A stretch of DNA of 11,303 bases, taken from assembly GCA_003557565.1 (NCBI GenBank), contig PWOG01000212.1, positions 1 to 11,303 of the forward strand. The letters run 5' to 3'. Shown here one piece after another: positions 6,367 to 11,303 of the stretch (position 1 is its first letter; every line of letters starts with the position of its first letter). The position numbers were made by a program, and so were the translations under genes. Under the pieces are notes generated by a model. It saw only the letters and a list, made by a program, of their open reading frames with translations. It had not been told where the DNA came from and did no database searches. The DNA comes from Desulfobulbaceae bacterium (GTDB lineage: Bacteria; Desulfobacterota; Desulfobulbia; Desulfobulbales; Desulfurivibrionaceae).

Positions 6367-8913
6367 CTACTGCCGGCCACAGCAATGTTTGTGCTTCCTG
6401 CCGCTGCCGCAGGGACAGGGTGCGTTACGCCCCACTTTCTCGCCCTGGCGGGTCACCGGTCGGCGGGTCTGCGCCCTGTTGTCCCCGCCTTCGCCGCGGC
6501 TGAGCTGCATGGGCTGCCGCCGGCTGCGCTGCTGGGACTCAATCTGCTCAACATCTTCGCTTTTAACCAGGCGCACCCGGAACATGGTACGCACCGTCTG
6601 TTCCTGCATTCTTTCTATCATCTCGCCAAACATCTTGAAGCCTTCCCGCTTGTACTCGATCAGCGGGTTTTTCTGGCCGTAACCGCGCAGGCCGATGCCC
6701 TCCTTGAGATGATCCATGTTGAGCAGGTGTTCCTTCCAGTGGTTGTCCACCATCTGTAAAAGCAGGATCCGTTCAAGCTGACGCATGTTTGCCGAACCGA
6801 TCTCCGCTTCCCGTTCGTCGTAGCGTGAAATTACCAGGTCCAGCAGCCGCGACTCCAGTTCGGCGGCGTTAAGTTCCCTCTTGGTCTCTTCGTCCCACCC
6901 CAACGGGAAGAAAAAAAGATCGGCGAAGCGCTCTTCCAGAGTCGCCCAGTCCCAGTCTTCCGATGGGATGTTGGCATCCCCGGTGTCCGCCGCCAGGGCT
7001 TTGACCTGCTCGGTGACCATCTCCAGCACCACATCCCGGAGGTCGGTGCTTTCCAGAACTTCGCGGCGCTGGCCATAGATGACCTCACGCTGCTTATTCA
7101 TGACATCATCGTATTCCAGCAGGTGCTTGCGGATTTCAAAGTTGTGACCCTCCACCTTGCGCTGGGCGTTTTCTATGGCCTTGCTGATCATGTTGTGTTC
7201 GATGGGCTCGTCTTCCTCCATGCCCAACCGGTCCATGATCCCGGAAATCCGGTCGGAGCCGAAGACCCGCAACAGGTCGTCTTCCAAGGACAGGAAAAAG
7301 CGAGAGGAACCGGGATCGCCCTGGCGACCGGAGCGCCCCCGGAGCTGATTGTCGATACGCCGCGAATCGTGGCGGCTGGTGCCCAGAATATGCAGCCCGC
7401 CCAGCTCAGCCACCCCCTCGCCGAGCTTGATATCCGTCCCCCGGCCGGCCATGTTGGTGGCGATGGTAACCCTGCCTTTCTGCCCGGCCTCGGCGACGAT
7501 TTCCGCCTCCCGGTCATGCTGCTTGGCGTTGAGCACCTCATGGGGAATCTTTTCCTTCTTGAGCAGGCCGGAAATCTTTTCCGACACATCGATGCTGACC
7601 GTGCCCACCAGGACCGGCTGGCCATACTCGTGCAGCTCTTTGATCTCGCGGACTATGGCCCGGTATTTGGCATCCAGGGTCTTATAGATGGCATCGGGGT
7701 AGTCGATACTGACCATGGGATGATGGGTGGGAATCACCATCACATCCAGGTTGTAGATTTTCTTGAACTCGGCGGCCTCGGTGTCGGCGGTACCGGTCAT
7801 TCCCGCAAGTTTATTGTACATCCGGAAATAGTTCTGAAAGGTGACCGAGGCCAGGGTCTGGTTTTCCCGTTCCACCTTGACCCCTTCCTTGGCCTCCAGG
7901 GCCTGGTGCAGCCCGTCGCTGAAGCGCCGCCCGGTCATGGCCCGGCCGGTGAACTCATCAACGATCACCACCTGACCGTCGCGGACCAGGTAATCGACGT
8001 CGCGCTTAAACATGACATGGGCCTTTAGAGCCTGATTAAGATGATGCAGCTGCTCGATATTGCGCGGGTCATAGAGGTTCTCCACCTCCAGCAGCTGCTC
8101 GCCCAGGGCCACCCCCTCCTCGGTGAGGGCGACGGATTTGGCCTTTTCATCAACGGTGTAATGGGTTTCGGCCTTGAAACGGGGGATCAGGGAGTCCACC
8201 TTGACGTAGAGATCGGTGGACACATCGGCGGGCCCGGAGATGATCAGCGGGGTTCGGGCCTCGTCGATGAGAATACTGTCCACCTCGTCGACAATGGCGA
8301 AGTTGGGATCCCGTTGACAGAAATCCTCCAGGCTGAACTTCATGTTGTCCCGCAGGTAATCGAAGCCGAACTCGTTGTTGGTCCCGTAAGTCACATCGGC
8401 GGCGTAGGCCTCCTTGCGCCCGGCGTCATCGACTCCCGGAACCACGACCCCGAAGCTCAAGCCCAGGAAATTGTAGAGCCGGCCCATCCATTCGGCGTCC
8501 CGGCGGGCCAGGTAGTCGTTTACCGTTACCACGTGCACCCCGCGCCCGGGAAGGGCGTTGAGATAGACGGCCAGGGTGGCCACCACGGTCTTGCCTTCGC
8601 CGGTCTTCATTTCCGCGATCTTGCCCTGATGCAGGACGATGCCACCGATGAGCTGAACATCGAAATGACGCATTTCAAGAATCCGGCGGGAGGCCTCGCG
8701 GACCACGGCAAAGGCCTCGGGCAGCAGATCGTCGAGGGTGGCCCCCTGCTCCAGACGTTGCCGGAACTCGTCGGTTTTGGCGGCCAAAGCGGGGTCATCC
8801 AGGGCCTCCATCTGGGGTTCCAGGGCGTTGATCCGCTCCACCAGCGGCCCCATGGCCTTCAGCATGCGCTCGTTCTGGCTGCCAAACAGCTTCTTCAGTA
8901 CTTTGTCCAGCAT
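6367..8913 (-). CDS. secA: Protein translocase subunit SecA
   Basis: SecA is the cytoplasmic ATPase that pushes unfolded preproteins through the SecYEG channel. At 848 residues it is full length. Nucleotide-binding domain 1 shows Walker A MKTGEGKT (102-109), TVNDYLARRDAEWMG, the DYLRDNM segment and DEVDSILIDEARTPLIISGP (209-228). Domain 2 contains GTVSIDVSEKIS, ATNMAGRGTDIKLG and the arginine-rich LRGRSGRQGDPG. The helical scaffold and two-helix finger region includes KEHLLNMDHLKEGIGLRGYG. A basic linker leads to a C-terminal zinc-binding SEC-C tail, CPCGSGRKHKHCC, with Cys833, 835, 844 and 845 as ligands; the last is Cys where many SecA have His. AAGGAG lies 9 nt before the ATG. The NAGS gene ends 34 bp upstream on the same strand, suggesting co-transcription. 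Confidence 0.98.
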   Translation of the reverse strand: MLDKVLKKLFGSQNERMLKAMGPLVERINALEPQMEALDDPALAAKTDEFRQRLEQGATLDDLLPEAFAVVREASRRILEMRHFDVQLIGGIVLHQGKIAEMKTGEGKTVVATLAVYLNALPGRGVHVVTVNDYLARRDAEWMGRLYNFLGLSFGVVVPGVDDAGRKEAYAADVTYGTNNEFGFDYLRDNMKFSLEDFCQRDPNFAIVDEVDSILIDEARTPLIISGPADVSTDLYVKVDSLIPRFKAETHYTVDEKAKSVALTEEGVALGEQLLEVENLYDPRNIEQLHHLNQALKAHVMFKRDVDYLVRDGQVVIVDEFTGRAMTGRRFSDGLHQALEAKEGVKVERENQTLASVTFQNYFRMYNKLAGMTGTADTEAAEFKKIYNLDVMVIPTHHPMVSIDYPDAIYKTLDAKYRAIVREIKELHEYGQPVLVGTVSIDVSEKISGLLKKEKIPHEVLNAKQHDREAEIVAEAGQKGRVTIATNMAGRGTDIKLGEGVAELGGLHILGTSRHDSRRIDNQLRGRSGRQGDPGSSRFFLSLEDDLLRVFGSDRISGIMDRLGMEEDEPIEHNMISKAIENAQRKVEGHNFEIRKHLLEYDDVMNKQREVIYGQRREVLESTDLRDVVLEMVTEQVKALAADTGDANIPSEDWDWATLEERFADLFFFPLGWDEETKRELNAAELESRLLDLVISRYDEREAEIGSANMRQLERILLLQMVDNHWKEHLLNMDHLKEGIGLRGYGQKNPLIEYKREGFKMFGEMIERMQEQTVRTMFRVRLVKSEDVEQIESQQRSRRQPMQLSRGEGGDNRAQTRRPVTRQGEKVGRNAPCPCGSGRKHKHCCGRQ

Positions 8914-8947
8914 CGGGTCTTCTCCTTGAACGCCGAACCGGGGGCCT

Positions 8948-9475
8948 TTAAGTCTCGGCCTCCCAGATCAGCGACTCTTCGTTGCAATCGGGAAACATCG
9001 GGCAATTGATACAGTCGCTCCACACCTTGTGGGGCAACTGGCTTTTGTCAATCGGACGAAAATTTATTTTTTTAAAAAATTCGGGTTGATAGGTCAGGGT
9101 AAAGACCCTGGTGATGCCGTAGTCCCGGGCCTCGGCCAGGCAGGCCAGAACCAGGGCCCGACAGATGCCGGTGTGCTGATAACTCTCGGCCACCGCCAGG
9201 GAGCGGATCTCCGCCAGATTCTCCCAGCATATATGCAAAGAGCAAACCCCCATGATCTGCTTTTCATCGTCGGTGGCCACCGCCACCTTGAAATCCCGGA
9301 GATGATCGTAAAGAGAACTGAAAGAACGGCCCAACAGCAGGTTGTGGCCGGCAAAAAACTGCAGCAGGGCGTAAATCTGACGGACGTCATCCATCCGGGC
9401 GGAGCGGATCAAAAAAGCCGGGTCGGCCTGGGGCACCCTGTTGTTATTGTTATCTTTGTTATCACAAGTGGTCAT
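8948..9475 (-). CDS. argA: Short-form N-acetylglutamate synthase (GNAT family)
   Basis: This is a GNAT acetyltransferase that makes N-acetylglutamate from acetyl-CoA and glutamate, the first step of arginine synthesis, without the amino-acid-kinase domain of classical ArgA. Homology to the short NAGS family starts at IRSARMDDVRQI (about residue 23). It continues through LLGRSFSSLYDHLRDF, LAEIRSLAVAESYQ, the acetyl-CoA loop QHTGIC (100-105) and FTLTYQPEFFKKINF. It ends with the family's Cys-rich stretch DCINCPMFPDC (154-164). The acetyl-CoA loop has Cys where Gly or Ala is usual. I chose the ATG at 9475 (175 residues) because AGGA lies about 11 nt upstream. The frame opens further to ATG 9496 and GTG 9529, but these lack a good ribosome-binding site and add no conserved sequence. 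The N-terminus has a run of five Asn. It lies 34 bp before secA. Confidence 0.88.
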   Translation of the reverse strand: MTTCDNKDNNNNRVPQADPAFLIRSARMDDVRQIYALLQFFAGHNLLLGRSFSSLYDHLRDFKVAVATDDEKQIMGVCSLHICWENLAEIRSLAVAESYQHTGICRALVLACLAEARDYGITRVFTLTYQPEFFKKINFRPIDKSQLPHKVWSDCINCPMFPDCNEESLIWEAET

Positions 9476-9547
9476 GTAACCGTTAATCCTGGCCATAATG
9501 GTCGTCGCCCCGGGCGCGCCTGCTTTCACATGCCTGGTGTGCGTCCA

Positions 9548-9856
9548 TCATGTTATCCGTTTATCATCATGTTTGATCACCGGCATAAATGCTTGTTCCC
9601 GGCCAGCCGGGCGGTTGTCCGGGCTCAATGCCGCCGCCTGCCATACCGTAGCCTCCATTTCCCCGCCCGGCAAAGGCCCCCGGCCCATGGCGATCACCTC
9701 CGGCCTCGGGGCCAGAATACCCTGCCCGACCCAAAGCCCCAACAAAAACATCCAAAGAAATATACAAAATATCACCACCCCCAGGCTGAGCAAACCACCC
9801 CAACCCAGTTCAATCTTGACCACCGTATTCTTTTTTTTTCGTCGCGCCGCCGCCAT
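9548..9856 (-). CDS. Small membrane-anchored protein, resembles N-terminus of SPOR-domain proteins
   Basis: A 102-residue protein with a basic N-terminus (AARRKKK), one strong hydrophobic helix at about 19-46 (ending FLWMFLLGLWVGQGIL) and a Pro/Gly-containing tail of about 55 residues. The positive-inside rule puts the tail in the periplasm. The layout, and the WMFLLGLWVG pattern in particular, resembles the anchor of SPOR-domain (DedD-like) cell-division proteins that I recall next to argS in related bacteria. No peptidoglycan-binding SPOR domain follows, so the gene may be a 3'-truncated remnant or a genuinely short protein. GAGGG lies about 10 nt before the ATG. It sits 70 bp after argS and 72 bp before the NAGS gene, on the same strand. 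Function unknown. Confidence 0.65.
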   Translation of the reverse strand: MAAARRKKKNTVVKIELGWGGLLSLGVVIFCIFLWMFLLGLWVGQGILAPRPEVIAMGRGPLPGGEMEATVWQAAALSPDNRPAGREQAFMPVIKHDDKRIT

Positions 9857-9926
9857 TACAAAACACCCTCGGTAGCCGGTCTCCGTGGCCGGGGGACCGG
9901 TTCACCCCGCAAAAACCGGGCCGCCC

Positions 9927-11303
9927 CTACATGGTTTCCGGAGTACTCACCCCGATCAGCGTCAGCCCGTTGGCAAAGACCACCCGCAGGGCTCCGGCCA
10001 GAGCCAGGCGAGCCCGGCTTAACTCCTGATCCTCGCCGACGATCCGGTGGCGATTGTAATACCCATGGAATTTTGCCGCCAGATCCTGGAGGTAAAAAAC
10101 TATCCGGTGCGGCTCCAGGGCCTCGGCGGCGCCGTCCAAAAAGGAAGGCAGGCCGGCCATGGCCTGGAGCAGAGCCAGTTCTTCCTCCAGTTCCAGGCGG
10201 GTGTAATCAACCCCGGACAGGGCGTCGGGGTCCAGCCCCTTCTCCCTGGCCTGGCGCTCGATGCTGCACAGGCGGGCATGGGCGTACTGGACGTAATAGA
10301 CCGGATTTTCCTGGCTTTCCTTGGTGGCCAGATCCAGATCGAACTCCAGCTGACTGTCGGCCTTGCGCATCAGGAAAAAAAACCGGGTCACATCGACCCC
10401 CACCATGTCCAGCAGTTCATCAACGGTGACGAAGGTGGCCTTGCGGGTGGACATTTTCACCTGCTGCCCCTCCCGGATCAGGGTGACGAACTGGTGAATC
10501 ACGGTGGTCACTTTTTCCGGCTCGTAGCCCAGGGCCTTGATCCCGGCCATGACGTCGGGCACCGTGGCGATATGATCGGAGCCCAGCACGTTGACCATCC
10601 AGTCGTATCCGCGCCGCATCTTTTCCCGGTGATAAGCGATATCAGGCAGGCGGTAAGTGGGCTCGCCGCTGGACTTGATGATCACCCGGTCCTGTTCAAG
10701 GCCGAACTCGGTGGTTTTGAACCACACCGCTCCTTCGTGGTCGTACACCAGTCCCTGTTGTCGCAGGTTGGTCACCACATCGTCCACCAGGCCCTGCTCG
10801 TAGAGGGTGTGTTCGTTGTAGTAATTGTCGAACCTGATCCCCAGGCGGTCCAGGGTGGACTTGATATCGGCGAAGATGACCTCTTCGGCCTTTTGGGTGA
10901 AGGGAAGATGATCGGCTGCCCCCTTCAAAGACTCACCCTGCTGCTCCACCAGAGCCCGGGCGATATCCCGGATATATTCCCCCTGATAGCCATCCTCGGG
11001 AAACTCGGACGGCTCGTCCAGCAGTTCCAGATAGCGCGCCCGCACCGATTCCCCCAGCACCAGCATCTGGCGGCCGGCATCGTTGTAATAATATTCCCGG
11101 CTCACGGTGTAGCCTACGGCGCTAAGCAGCTTGGCGATGGCGTCTCCCAGCACCGCCTGACGGCCATGTCCCACGCTCAGGGGGCCGGTGGGATTGGCGC
11201 TGACAAATTCCACCAGCACCATGCGCCCCGAACCACTGGTGCCGCGGCCAAAATTCTCCCCCTGGGCCATGATTTCCGGGATTACCGCCTGCCAGACCGC
11301 CGG
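9927..11303 (-). CDS. argS: Arginyl-tRNA synthetase, partial (5' end outside window)
   Basis: ArgS charges tRNA-Arg with arginine. The frame remains open to the window edge, 11 codons above an internal ATG at 11270 (PAVWQAVIPEI precedes it), so roughly the first 100 residues (the N-terminal tRNA-recognition domain) lie outside. Visible parts are the catalytic core opening FVSANPTGPLSVGHGRQAV, the class I HIGH site read here as SVGH (11166-11177), and the family segment YYNDAGRQM. The KMSKS site reads KMSTRKATF (around 10435-10457). The C-terminal DALR anticodon-binding domain contains ENPVYYVQYAHAR and ends NGLTLIGVSTPETM. Ser replaces the first His of HIGH; a Thr or Ser here occurs, as far as I recall, in some bacterial ArgRS. 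It heads the minus-strand group leading to secA. Confidence 0.95.
   Translation of the reverse strand, partial: PAVWQAVIPEIMAQGENFGRGTSGSGRMVLVEFVSANPTGPLSVGHGRQAVLGDAIAKLLSAVGYTVSREYYYNDAGRQMLVLGESVRARYLELLDEPSEFPEDGYQGEYIRDIARALVEQQGESLKGAADHLPFTQKAEEVIFADIKSTLDRLGIRFDNYYNEHTLYEQGLVDDVVTNLRQQGLVYDHEGAVWFKTTEFGLEQDRVIIKSSGEPTYRLPDIAYHREKMRRGYDWMVNVLGSDHIATVPDVMAGIKALGYEPEKVTTVIHQFVTLIREGQQVKMSTRKATFVTVDELLDMVGVDVTRFFFLMRKADSQLEFDLDLATKESQENPVYYVQYAHARLCSIERQAREKGLDPDALSGVDYTRLELEEELALLQAMAGLPSFLDGAAEALEPHRIVFYLQDLAAKFHGYYNRHRIVGEDQELSRARLALAGALRVVFANGLTLIGVSTPETM

Noticed and set aside
7123..9009. Two long plus-strand open frames (301 and 322 codons) opposite secA
   Set aside because: Antisense shadows of the well-supported secA gene caused by codon bias. 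The products are compositionally odd and have no motifs.
9029..10429. 466-codon plus-strand frame spanning NAGS, the anchor gene and argS
   Set aside because: It covers three minus-strand genes, and the product becomes a Pro/Arg-rich low-complexity chain typical of non-coding GC-rich frames.

Overview
This GC-rich window (roughly 60 percent or more across the main genes) looks like chromosomal DNA of a Gram-negative bacterium. Three things suggest the Desulfobacterota, most likely something near Desulfobulbales/Desulfurivibrio: a short-form N-acetylglutamate synthase, a chemoreceptor with a CZB-like sensor of a kind I recall from sulfate reducers, and the argS / argA / secA / argJ neighbourhood. 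This placement is by impression of the proteins, not by a database search.

Layout. Left edge (1-302, + strand): an AT-richer fragment (about 46 percent G+C) of a Mur ligase resembling MurF, which stops in mid-domain. It faces hflK (319-1413, - strand), a membrane SPFH protein that lacks the usual hflC partner at its 3' end. A 490-bp gene-free gap follows, holding a palindromic repeat and the terminator of a tRNA-Leu(CAG) gene (1904-1990, -). That tRNA has a clear sigma70-type promoter. A second promoter fires the other way into ribF (2155-3129, +), the bifunctional flavokinase/FAD synthetase. ribF and argJ converge, and the space between their stops is almost filled by a 107-bp long-stem palindrome homologous to the one upstream of hflK.

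The right two thirds are all on the minus strand. Read 5' to 3', they are argS (5' end outside the window), a short membrane-anchored protein, a short N-acetylglutamate synthase, secA, a chemoreceptor, and argJ. argS to secA are closely spaced and probably co-transcribed. The chemoreceptor has its own 159-bp leader with a repeated 9-mer, and may read through into argJ, which starts 32 bp beyond it. NAGS and ArgJ work in the same acetylated-ornithine branch of arginine synthesis. ArgS consumes arginine, SecA drives protein export, and the receptor is an unrelated passenger.

Most of the window is ordinary housekeeping DNA. The most noteworthy items are the two homologous palindromic elements lying in opposite orientation, the abrupt MurF-like/hflK junction, the CZB-like zinc site predicted on the periplasmic side of the chemoreceptor together with its aromatic C-terminal pentapeptide, and the short anchor protein that seems to have lost a C-terminal domain.
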